Shown in pieces: positions 1-8,610 of a stretch of DNA of 64,000 nt. The notes beneath the pieces are model-generated. The model ran no database searches, was not told the origin of the DNA, and saw only the letters and a list, made by a program, of their open reading frames with translations. The stretch lies in assembly GCA_963575745.1 (NCBI GenBank), contig CAUYUJ010016715.1, positions 33,501-97,500 of the forward strand. The letters run 5' to 3'. Every line of letters starts with the position of its first letter. Positions within the stretch are counted from its first letter, which is position 1. The stretch is from Prorocentrum cordatum (Eukaryota; Sar; Dinophyceae; Prorocentrales; Prorocentraceae). The position numbers and the translations under genes were made by a program.

Positions 1-13
1 CTCCGCTCCTGAT

Positions 14-370
14 GGCCGAACATAAAACGCCCAACTAGTGGTTACGGAATGGGTTGCGCCCACGGCTGTCCAAATGAAGCCGCACGGTATTAACAACGGC
101 CTCTGTGATTGGTGGCATGATGATTTGCGCACTCGGTGGCCGAACATAAACTGGTCTGCAATGTGGTGCGCCATGGGCTGCGCACTCTGCGACCCCAAAC
201 AAAACACCCTTCTGTTTGTTGTGCCATGACTGCGCGTCCGGCGGCCGAACATAAAACGGCCTGCACATCGTTGCCCCATGCACAGTATGCGCCCTCGCCG
301 ATCCAACGCAACGGCCAGCTGACGGGCGCGACCAGTCCAGTTATTGTAGCCAGTTTGGCAATTAGTCAAT
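14..370. repeat. Diverged tandem repeat with GGCCGAACATAAA core
   Basis: The core GGCCGAACATAAA begins at 14, 138 and 243, giving spacings of 124 and 105 bases. The flanking sequence (ATGGG/TGCGCAC...TGCGCC) is also partly shared. Copies are too diverged for a young satellite, and the array is probably cut by the window edge. Short open frames here are repeat translations. Confidence 0.6.
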
Positions 371-1160
371 CGCAGTGCGCCTAGCGAACAACAAATGCGG
401 GCATCGCCTCAACATCACGACGTTGGGGACATGATGCTTCTTCAGCCACGCGTGGCACTCTATAATCGAACACCAAAGAGTGGGTTTTTGTTGCGGGGTT
501 GTTCCTCAGGTGCCTCTTCCTTCTCCATATCCTACGCACCAAACTATGACTGGTGCCGTCTGGAACACCGGGGAATATCGCCTGCAACAATTCTCCGCTT
601 CCCCTCATCCCCTCCCGCCTGGAACCTCTGACAACAGCCCGTTCCACCCGCCAGAGAAGCACCCAAAGCCTTTGACAACCTCCTTTGCCTCCCATGTTGT
701 AGGTCTCCTCCTCCACTTTCTCCTCGCTGTGCCCTCCTTCTCCTCCTCCTCCTCCTCCTCCTTCTCCCTCTCCCCTACCTCCTTCTCCCACTCCTCTTCG
801 TCCTCTCGTCATGCTCCCCCTCCCCCTCCCCCTCCTCCTCCTACTCCTCCCCCCTCTGGGGAAACCTAGATACCGAGACCGCCACTCCACAGAACTCTCC
901 CGGGGTGTGTTCTGATTAAAACGTCGACCCGAATCCAGCAGTAGCGACGACGGCATCCCAGGAGACTTACAAAGACGGAAACGAGGCCCGCGGGTCAGCG
1001 GTAAGTCAAGTCAAGTCACGTGCCCGCACGAAGGCGGGCCCAGGTAGGTCGCTAAAGGAAAAACAAATACCATTGTTATCCTGCGCGGCACTTGCCACGG
1101 TCCGACGTGACTCGCCGGGAAAGACGAGAGTATCCAGGGTATAAACGGTTTCGCGATGTT
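371..1160. other. Intergenic sequence, pyrimidine-rich in part
   Basis: No recognisable gene. 720-850 is a CT-rich tract of CTCCT triplets. The rest is mixed sequence with no protein similarity I recognise. The 191-residue minus-strand frame at 381-956 is arginine/glycine/glutamate-rich because it reads the antisense of the CT tract. Confidence 0.5.
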
Positions 1161-1299
1161 GTTCCTCCTCTGACCCCACATCGTCCTCCTCCTCCTCCGC
1201 CTCCCGCCCCTCCCCCTTCTGCGACACCTTCTGCGATCTGGAGCAAGTCCCGCTTGCCCGAACAAGCAACACCTGGCCTGCAAAAACAGATCAGAGAGA

Positions 1300-1450
1300 G
1301 TCCACCCTCCTCCTCCTCCTCCTCCTCCTCCTCCTCCTCATCCTCCTCCTCCTCCTCCTCCTCCTCCTCTCTCTCCTCCCTCTCCTCCCCCTCCTCCCCC
1401 TCCTCACCCTCCTCCTCCCATTCCTCCCCCCCTCCTGCTCCTCTTCCTCC
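1300..1450. repeat. (TCC)n microsatellite
   Basis: An almost pure run of CTC/TCC triplets with a few substitutions. It is translated as polyserine on the plus strand. Confidence 0.95.
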
Positions 1451-1574
1451 TCCTTTGTTGGGCGGGAGCCGGGAGCCCGCGCGAGAGGGAGAGGGAACCC
1501 CCGCGCACGGCCGCCGGAGCCAACCTGGACAGAAGCCTCGTCGGCAGCCGCTTTCAGGCTGCGTGCTGGTCTTC

Positions 1575-1793
1575 TTCCTCCTCCTCCTCCTCCTTCTCTA
1601 ACTCCTCCTCCTCCTCATCATCATTATTCTTCCTTCCTTTCTCCTCCACCTCCTCGACCTCCTCCCTCTATGCCTCCACTTCCTTCTCCTCCTCCTCCTC
1701 CTCATCCTTCTCCGCCTCCACTCCCTCCTCCTCCTCCTCCTCCTCCTCCTCCTCCTCCTCCTCCTCATCATCATCATCATCATCACTATCACT

Positions 1794-1842
<49 letters not shown>

Positions 1843-1853
1843 CCACCATCCTA
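1575..1853. repeat. Compound (CTC)n-(CAT)n microsatellite
   Basis: A pyrimidine block of CTC/TCC triplets (1,575-1,765) passes directly into CAT triplets (1,766-1,853). The join suggests one array that changed unit. It reads as polyproline then polyhistidine, or as polyarginine then polymethionine on the other strand; none of these is credible as a protein. Confidence 0.95.
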
Positions 1854-2404
1854 CCCCCTGGCCATTTTGAGTTCGAAATGATCGCCCTGGCGTTTCGAGC
1901 TAGTCCAGAGCCAAGGGGAGGCCGCGCGCGGACGACGTTCACATCTTCCTGCCCACGAGGCCGCATCACTCGGCCACCCGCAAGGCTCTCGCCATCCAAT
2001 CTTTCCCTGGACCGCTCTGGTCCTACGATGTCTCGCTACGTGTGCTGCGGCAGGCGGGGATGCACGGCTTAGGCGTGGGCCAACCGAGCAGAGCAGGTTG
2101 ATGCAGTCAGTGCGACACGGAGTTCCAGAAGCAGTCCGACCAGAGAGGCAGGTCCTACGAGGAGAGAGGGCGTGGCAACCCCGACAGTTTCAAGCCTGGC
2201 AGCTGGAGGCGCACTCGTCCCCGTCAGCCCTCCAGTCGTAAGATAGATGACAACAAAAAACAGCGTCAGCCCCCCCCCAGCCGAAGACGGACCTCCTGAT
2301 TCAGTATGCCTGGCCCAAGCCCAAATCTCCTGGAAGAAATGGGTGGGCGGCGGGCGGAGTAGATCGACGCAGTAAAATATCTCAAGCAAACCAAGATCGC
2401 TGCC
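1854..2404. other. Probable 5' region of LINE-1
   Basis: No recognised gene of its own. The stretch lies immediately upstream of the coiled-coil ORF1 of LINE-1 and has ordinary codon-like complexity, unlike the microsatellites to its left. It may be 5' UTR or the decayed start of ORF1. The 195-residue minus-strand frame at 2,069-2,656 is antisense to ORF1 and is not called. Confidence 0.4.
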
Positions 2405-3050
2405 ATGCGGGGCAACAACTTGGACCAACAAACCCGGTCTCTCAACGGCCAGGTGCAGTCCGTCAAAACCAAGATCGCCCTCAACGAGGCCGACATCCAG
2501 GCCATCGCGGACCAGGTCGCCAACATGGCCGACCAGTGCAAGGAGAAGCTCCGTGGATTGCAAGAAAATCGTGTGGAACAACAACAGCTCGAAGCTCAGT
2601 TGGCCATGGCAGCTACAGCGGCAGCCCAAGAAGAAAGCGGAGTCCGCAGACGTCACCCAGATGCTCTACGCGGCCCTCCAATTGAAAGTGCCACAAGGTG
2701 GAGCCATCCCAGAAATTCTACCCAACAAGGTGCCAGAGATGGGCCAGCTGTTCCACCAGTTGCAGGAGCAGCACGGGCGCGCCCTCGCCACCGATCAATC
2801 AGTCCATGCCGCACCAGCCCCGACGCCTGGAGTTCCAGGACCTCAGGCAGCAGCTGCGGCGGCCGCTGCAAAAGGGCCAGGAGCCGAAGGCAAGGCAGCG
2901 CCAGCAAAGGACGAGGACGCGGACGTGCCCCACACCTTCAGCGGGTTCGGGCGCGAGGCGGAGGAGCTCGACGAGGTGTCCAACCCAATGGAAAACAGGA
3001 GCGCCGGCAACGCCAAGAAGCTCAAGAACGCGTCGGCGGCAGCGGCCTAA
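2405..3050 (+). pseudogene. LINE-1 ORF1-like coiled-coil protein, frameshifted
   Basis: The first 50 or so residues from the ATG at 2,405 form a heptad-like, Gln/Asn/Ala/Lys-rich helix (QTRSLNGQVQSVKTKIALNE onward), as in coiled-coil ORF1 proteins of non-LTR retrotransposons. The helical reading continues in another frame from about 2,560 (AESADVTQMLYAALQL), then an Ala/Pro/Lys-rich tail runs to the TAA near 3,050. The switch implies a frameshift near 2,560. No CCHC knuckle or RRM is visible. Assignment rests mainly on position: it ends about 50 bases before an endonuclease domain in the same orientation. ORF1 proteins normally bind element RNA; that role is inferred here. Confidence 0.55.
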
Positions 3051-3099
3051 GCAGCAGAGGCCAAGAGGTCGCCGTCGAGTCTTTAGCCAGCAGGTAGCT

Positions 3100-4425
3100 G
3101 TGATGACGTTCAACGGCAGCTGTTGGAGCACCTTCAAGAGTTACATTATCTCCAAAAGCGCGCTCAAAGTAAATCTCATCTTTATCCAGGAGGACAGGCT
3201 ACGAGATGAGGACGTGATTGCGCAGCAGGTGCAATGTTGGCAACGTGCGGGATGGCTGGCGCACATCGCTCCGGCAGATATCAATGCCATCCGCGAGCTG
3301 ATCAACGGGGTAGCCATCCTTGTCAGGAACAACCTTGAAATCGGCAAGTCTAACATGACCATCCCTCAGGAGGTCAACAGCAGGCTCACAGGCGTCTTGC
3401 TCGACCTATCCAGCTTGCCCAAACTATGACTCCTCTTTGCGCATTTCAAGGCCTCAGTTGGACTGGGAGGATTCAACCTAAACCTGTTAGCAGACATCGC
3501 AGTCCAATAAGATGCTGAACAAGATCTGACTATTGTGGCTGGAGGCTTCAACTTGGCCCCGTCGAGGGTAGAAAGTTTGGAATTCCTTCGCAAGGCCTCT
3601 ATGACGCTGGTAGCCCCGCAACTCCCGACCAATCGAACCAAGAGAATCCAATCCCTTTTGGACTGTTTCCGGTGCTGTAAGTCCCTTGGGGAACGCATCC
3701 TGGATGCCAGAACCTGGGACCACTACCCGCTGTCTCCTCACAGGCCCGCGTGCTTACGTAAATCAGAAATGAAATATATGTTGGTGCCAAGACTTCTGAA
3801 GCCACAGAGGCTACCCGTACAGGAACCGATCGGACCCCAGCTCGAGCACGGTCCTCGAGCTCAGAGTGAACAAGCAGCTTGCTACGCCGAACACCTGCTC
3901 GCCGATGCCACCCAGCCTCTCAGCAAGCAGCAAACGCAGAACATCCAAGATCCCACCTACTTCTTCATTTTCGAAGATCTCGAAAAGAGCCTCAACCTTA
4001 TCACGGACACCCCTCTCCGTCACATTCGCGCCCCAAGGGCTTGTTCTCCCATCGTCAAGTGAGTGGAAGCCAAAAGCAGAAATCAAAAGCTCAGCAGAAT
4101 AGGGTTCAAGCTGGAGCATGACCAGCCAGTCTGCATCGTGGTCAGCCCGCAGGACCACCCAGGCATAGTTAACGGCACATCTTCACTGCAGGACGCCCTG
4201 CAGGCGACGCAGCAGCTCGGAGAGTTGCTGATTGCCAGCAGCGCAGCAACAGTATCGTCAGAAGTCACAGCCCACGATGCCATCGATCGAATCCTTATCG
4301 ACGTCGAAAAAAGATCGAACCTGAGCAGGGGAAAAAGCAAACTCGAAACTGCTAATGCGTGGTCCTCGTGGGTCTGGCCGAGGGCCACTTCGAGGCGGAG
4401 CCGGTCGGGCCCACAAGTGGACTAG
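3100..4425 (+). pseudogene. LINE-1 apurinic-like endonuclease domain and linker
   Basis: One reading frame can be followed from about 3,106 to 4,422, broken by in-frame stops at 3,427-3,429 (TGA), 3,508-3,510 (TAA) and 4,060-4,062 (TGA). It has the endonuclease/exonuclease/phosphatase pattern of LINE endonucleases: an N-terminal strand ending in LIFIQEDRL (about 3,175), GVAILVRN (about 3,307), LFAHFKAS then VAGGFNLAP (3,535-3,561), LDCF (about 3,658) and SPHRP (about 3,733). In active relatives the central motif is GDFN or ADWN; here the metal-binding Asp is Gly (G-G-F-N), so the enzyme would be inactive even without the stops. The PHRP histidine is kept. Residues after 3,800 form the variable linker towards the RT. 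The endonuclease nicks the target DNA in target-primed reverse transcription. Confidence 0.85.
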
Positions 4426-4549
4426 AAGTTTGGAAGATTGGAAGCCAGCCTCCACCTACCTCGAAGGTAAATGGTCTGGGCGCCCTTGAAAACTGCTTGA
4501 AGCCGAAGCCGAAAGACTCGCTGGGATCTGGTAGGTTGCCGAAGAGCCC

Positions 4550-5002
4550 ATGGAGAACCCCGTACCCCAGGACATCGATGTCAGGATCGCCTTGGGCCCC
4601 CTCAACGGCAAGACCCTCCAGGAGGCCTCCAAAAGTTACCCTCCTAGTACAGCGTCTACGTGGGACGGAGTGCACCCGATACACGTCGCGCCGATCACCG
4701 AAGGCCACGCTAATTTGATCGCACGGCTGCTTCTCATAATCGAGGCTCTGAACACCATGCCATCTCAGATCCAGAGCATCTTATCCGTCCTCCTCTTGAA
4801 ACGCAAGCAGCAAGATAAAGCAGCAACGAAACGAACCATAATATCAATATGAATGATGCCAAGACGCCGAGCGCAGGCTCGAATACGTCAGACTGCCGCT
4901 CGAGAATGGGAGCGCCATCATCGCCGACCCTTCCTTGCTCACCAGGCAGGACACTCCATCGTGGAGATAGTTTTCAACCAGAGCCTACATGGCAAAAACT
5001 AG
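4550..5002 (+). pseudogene. LINE-1 reverse transcriptase, N-terminal part
   Basis: The frame opens at the ATG at 4,550. It contains STASTWDGVHPIHVAPI (the T-x-G-x-D-x-x-H-P block that opens dinoflagellate LINE RTs), then a helix ending MPSQIQSILSVLLLKRK, and stops at TGA 4,850-4,852. After that stop the same frame continues with AREWERHHRRPFLAHQAGHS and VFNQSLHG to the TAG at 5,000-5,002. This matches the WE-x-x-H-x-RPF and F-x-QS segments that precede palm motif A in related elements. The next expected residues (motif A) are not adjacent; they appear at 6,258 beyond a microsatellite block. Together with 6,240-6,889 and 13,514 onward this forms one interrupted RT. Confidence 0.85.
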
Positions 5003-5084
5003 ACAAGCAATAGCCCACACCATGTAGGAATACCTATACGACGACCCTTCGGGTGATAAGGAGGTTCGGGGGGGGGAAGAACCA
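5003..5084. other. Left junction between LINE-1 RT and microsatellite block
   Basis: Non-repetitive bases between the last RT-like residues and the GATC/CAT array. A G-run lies near 5,069. No target-site duplication could be matched with the right junction near 6,240. Confidence 0.4.
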
Positions 5085-6075
5085 ACGTCTCGCTCGATCG
5101 GTCTCACGATCGATCTCACGATCGATCTCACTATCGGTCTCGCTCGATCGATCTCACTCGATCGATCTCACCCGATCTATTTCATTCGATCGATCTCCCA
5201 TTCGATCTCACAATCGATCTCACAATCGATCTCACTATCGATCTCACTATCGATCTCACAATCGACCTCACTTTCGGTCTCACTATCGATCTCACGATCG
5301 ATATCACAATCGATCTCACAATCAACATCACCATCATCATCAAGAGCATCATCGTCATCATTGTCATCAACATCATCATCATCATCATCGGGACACCATC
5401 ATCATCACATCATTACCATCATCATCAATATCATCATTATCACCGTCATCATCGGGGCACCATCATCGTCACCATCATCATCATCACCAACATCATCATC
5501 GGGACACCATCATCATCATCGGAACAGCACCATCATCATCATCATCATCATCATCATGGACGACATCATCAACATCATCATCAACATCATCACCATCGGG
5601 AGACACCATCATCGTCACCATCAGCATCATCACCATCATCATCATCATCGGGACACCATCATCATCAACATCATCATCAGCATCATCACCCTCGTCGTGT
5701 CACCATCATCAGAATAATCATCACCCCATCATCATCACCCTCATCATCAACATCATCATCGGGACAATATCATCGTCGTCATCATCATCAACATCATCAT
5801 CATCATCCTCATCGGGGCACCATCATCATCACCATCATCATCTTCATCATCAGCATCATCTCATCATCATCAACAACATCATCATGATCATCATCATCAC
5901 CATCATCACCTTCATCGGGACACCATCATCATCAACAACATCATCATCATCATCAACACCATCATCATCATTATCGGGACACCATCATCATCACCACCAT
6001 CACCATCATCATCAACATCGGGACACCGACGGGACACCGGCGGGACACAGGCGGGACACCGCGGGGCACCGGCCC
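5085..6075. repeat. ATCGATCTCAC array grading into (CAT)n
   Basis: 5,085-5,330 consists of 10-12 base units of the form ATCGATCTCACT/A. From about 5,310 the unit becomes CAT/CATCAT with scattered CGGGACAC interruptions, and 6,015-6,065 ends in GGGACACCG units. The block interrupts the RT of LINE-1. The 415-residue plus-strand frame across it is poly-Ser/His/Arg repeat translation. Confidence 0.95.
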
Positions 6076-6239
6076 CCGGAAAGGAATCATTTGGTCTGGC
6101 CGCGCCTCAGCCGGAGGAGACTTTCTTGTCGCCCGCCCACTCAGCTTCGCCTCGCCCGCACGCGCGGCACGCACGAACACGATACCGAAACCGATTTTCT
6201 GGTAGGGGGGCTCTCCGTTTCACTTCGATCTCACCCCCT

Positions 6240-6889
6240 CGCCTCCAAATACTACATGACCTCAACAACTACTACGAAGACATCAACATACGCAAGCTAG
6301 CTAGAAGGGTCCTCAGAAGTGGACTCCCTGTTACAATATTACGCATCATCCTCGGCATCTACGCCAGCCCTGAAAATGTAGCATTGCCGGACATGATTAC
6401 ATACATGGGAAACAAGTTTTCGGGATTGCGGCAGGTTGTGGTTGTGCTACGCACCTCATCCAAATGTACACCCTAGGATCGCTAGACATTTGGACACCGG
6501 CCAAGCCGAACCTAGACCTCTACATCTTCATAGATGACATCCTCATCAAGTCAATCAGCCCAAGTTTGAAGACAGTGGTCAGCCCATTCAACGAGAGCAC
6601 CAGCAGCTTGCTCAAGTACAGCAAGATTAGGGCCAGCAGAGACCCATCTCCTGGCCTCCCCCATCGACTAGAGAAAGACAACCCAAGGCCAAACTCAGAG
6701 ATCGTGCCGGCACCAATCTCCATCCCTCCGCCCCCAGACTTGGTTGCGAGATGGCTGCAGGCATGCCCCAGTGCAGGTGGAGGTGAGGAGGGCTCGCCAT
6801 CGCCAGACTCGACACGGTCAAACAAAAAATCGCATACTGAGGAGCTTCGAGGAGAGATGGACGAGACACGAGGAACGTCGGAAGCAATT
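6240..6889 (+). pseudogene. LINE-1 reverse transcriptase palm (motifs A, B, C) and start of thumb
   Basis: Motif A is DLNNYYEDI at 6,258-6,284, followed by a helix (RRVLRSGLPVTILRIILGIY). Motif B, GIAAGCGCATH, starts at 6,422 in a different frame, so a one-base frameshift lies just before 6,422. Motif C is FIDD at 6,527-6,538 within DLYIFIDDILIKS, with both catalytic aspartates kept. A basic helix (RRARHRQTRHGQTK, then RSFEERWTRHEERRKQLAE) reaches 6,889 in a third frame and leads into the thumb. The expected continuation is found at 13,514. Catalytic residues survive but the frame is broken twice, so this is an inactive copy of an RNA-templated DNA polymerase. Confidence 0.88.
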
Positions 6890-6959
6890 GGCGGAGCAAC
6901 TGAAACCACCCCAGTTGCAACTGAGACCGCCCCCGGTGGCGCCTAGGGGGCCGGGGGGC

Positions 6960-7880
6960 GGGCGGAGCAACTGAGACGGGTGGGCGGAGCAACTGGGCCA
7001 GCAACTGACCCAACTGACCCAGACTGCCCCACACTGCCCCAGACCGCCCCAACTGCCCCACTGTCCCAGACTGCCCCAGACTGCCCCAGACTGGCCCAGA
7101 CTGCCCCAGAGTGCCCCAGAGTGCCCCAGACTGCCCCAGACTGCCCCAGAGTGTCCCAGACTGCCCCAGACTGTCCCAGACTGCCCCAGACTGCCAGGCC
7201 GGGGGCGGGCGGAGCAACTGAGACAGGTGGGCGGAGCAACTGGGCCAGCAACTGACCCAACTGACCCAGACTGCCCCAGACTGCCCCAGACTGCCCCACA
7301 CTGCCCCAGACTGCCCCAGGCTGCCCCAGAGGGCCCCAACTGGCCCAGACTGCCCCAGACTGCCCCAGACTGCCTCAGACTGCCCCAGACTGCCCCAGAC
7401 TGGCCCCAGACAGGCCCAGACTGCCCCAGACTGCCCCAGACTGCCAAGGGGGCCGGGGGGCGGGCGGAGCAACTGAGACGGGTGGGCGGAGCAACTGGGC
7501 CAGCAACTGACCCACTGACCCAACTGACCCAACTGACCCAACTGACCCAATTGACCCAGACTGCCCCAGACTGCCCCACACTGCCCCAGACTGCCCCAGG
7601 CTGCCCCAGAGTGCCCCAACTGGCCCAGACTGCCCCAGACTGCCCCAGACTGCCTCAGACTGCCCCAGACTGCCCCAGACTGCCCCAGACAGGCCCCAGA
7701 CTGCCCCAGACTGTTCCAGACTGCCCCAGACTGCCCCAGACTGCCAAGGGGGCCGGGGGGCGGGCGGAGCAACTGAAACGGGTGGGCGGAGCAACTGGGC
7801 CAGCAACTGACCCAACTGACCCAACTGACCCAACTGACCCAACTGACCCAGACTGACCCAGACTGCCCCAGGCTGCCCCA
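6960..7880. repeat. CTGCCCCAGA decamer minisatellite with GGCGGAGCAACTG spacers
   Basis: Runs of the 10-mer CTGCCCCAGA with few variants, and shorter runs of CAACTGACC, are punctuated by about 60-base spacers containing GGGCGGAGCAACTGGGCCAG near 6,975, 7,225, 7,480 and 7,780. This gives a higher-order period of roughly 250-300 bases. The 499- and 253-residue minus-strand frames (GQSGAVWGSL repeats) arise because 10 is not a multiple of 3, so all frames cycle through a 30-base period. Confidence 0.93.
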
Positions 7881-7884
7881 TGCG

Positions 7885-8610
7885 CCAAGAGGGCTTCCGC
7901 GAAGGGCCCGAGAGAGGCCCTCCTGGACCCTTGCAGGGAGCAACGCTCCGGTCCCAGCTGCACCCGGGGCCGCGCGTGCCGCGAGGGGCCTCGACGGAGG
8001 GCGGGGGACTCCCAGAGCCTTCCAACGGGCCCAAAGGCGGCCCCAAGACAGGCCCAAGACGTTCGGAGCATGCCCAGGGCGTTCGGAGGGGCCCAAAGGC
8101 GCCCCAAGACAGGCCCAAGAGGGCACCAGGGCAGCTTATAAAAACATATTGTTTTATAACGTACTCCTGGGCCCTCTTGGGGGCCTCTCGGAGCCCCCGT
8201 GGGGGCCTCTGGGAGCCCTCTAGGGGCCCTCTTGGACCCTTTCCAGAAGGTTCGGGGGAGCTCAAAGGCGCCCCAAGACGGGCCCAACAGGGCACCAGGC
8301 CAGCTTATAAAAAAAAACATCTTGTTTTATAACGTACTGCTGGGCCCTCTTCGGGGCTTCTTGGAGCCCCCCTGGGGGCCTCTGGGAGCCCTCTAGGGGC
8401 CCTATTGGACCCTTCCCAGGGCCCTCGGAGGGGCCCACAGGCGCCCCAACACGGGCCCAAGTGAGCCCCAGGACAGCTTATAAAAAACAGTTTGTTTTAT
8501 AACGTACTCCTGGGCCCTCTTCGGGTCCTCTTGGAGCCCCCTCTGGGGGCCTCTGGGAGCCCTCTAGGGGCCCTCTTGGGCTCTTCCCAGGGCCCTCGGA
8601 GGGGCTCCCC
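7885..8610. repeat. 170-bp tandem repeat, left portion
   Basis: Units contain CTTATAAAA-type hairpins starting at 8,135, 8,304 and 8,477 (periods 169 and 173). Each has the AT-rich inverted repeat TTATAAAA(A)CA...TGTTTTATAA followed by GC-rich GGGCCTCTTGGAGCCCC-type sequence. The stretch before 8,131 is made of related but more diverged CCCAAGA/GGGGCCC words. TATAAAA occurs in each unit, but no transcript unit is evident. Confidence 0.9.

Noticed and set aside
1855-1875. Spliced-leader-like GGCCATTTTGAG
   Set aside because: Only a partial match to the known dinoflagellate spliced leader; no donor site or downstream gene.
5053-6300. 415-residue Ser/His/Arg-rich ORF resembling an SR protein
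   Set aside because: Produced by the GATC/CAT microsatellite. It has no RRM and it interrupts LINE RT sequence.
6627-8126. 499-residue minus-strand ORF with GQSGAVWGSL repeats
   Set aside because: It reads the 10-base CTGCCCCAGA minisatellite, which keeps all frames open. It has no unique sequence beyond array spacers.
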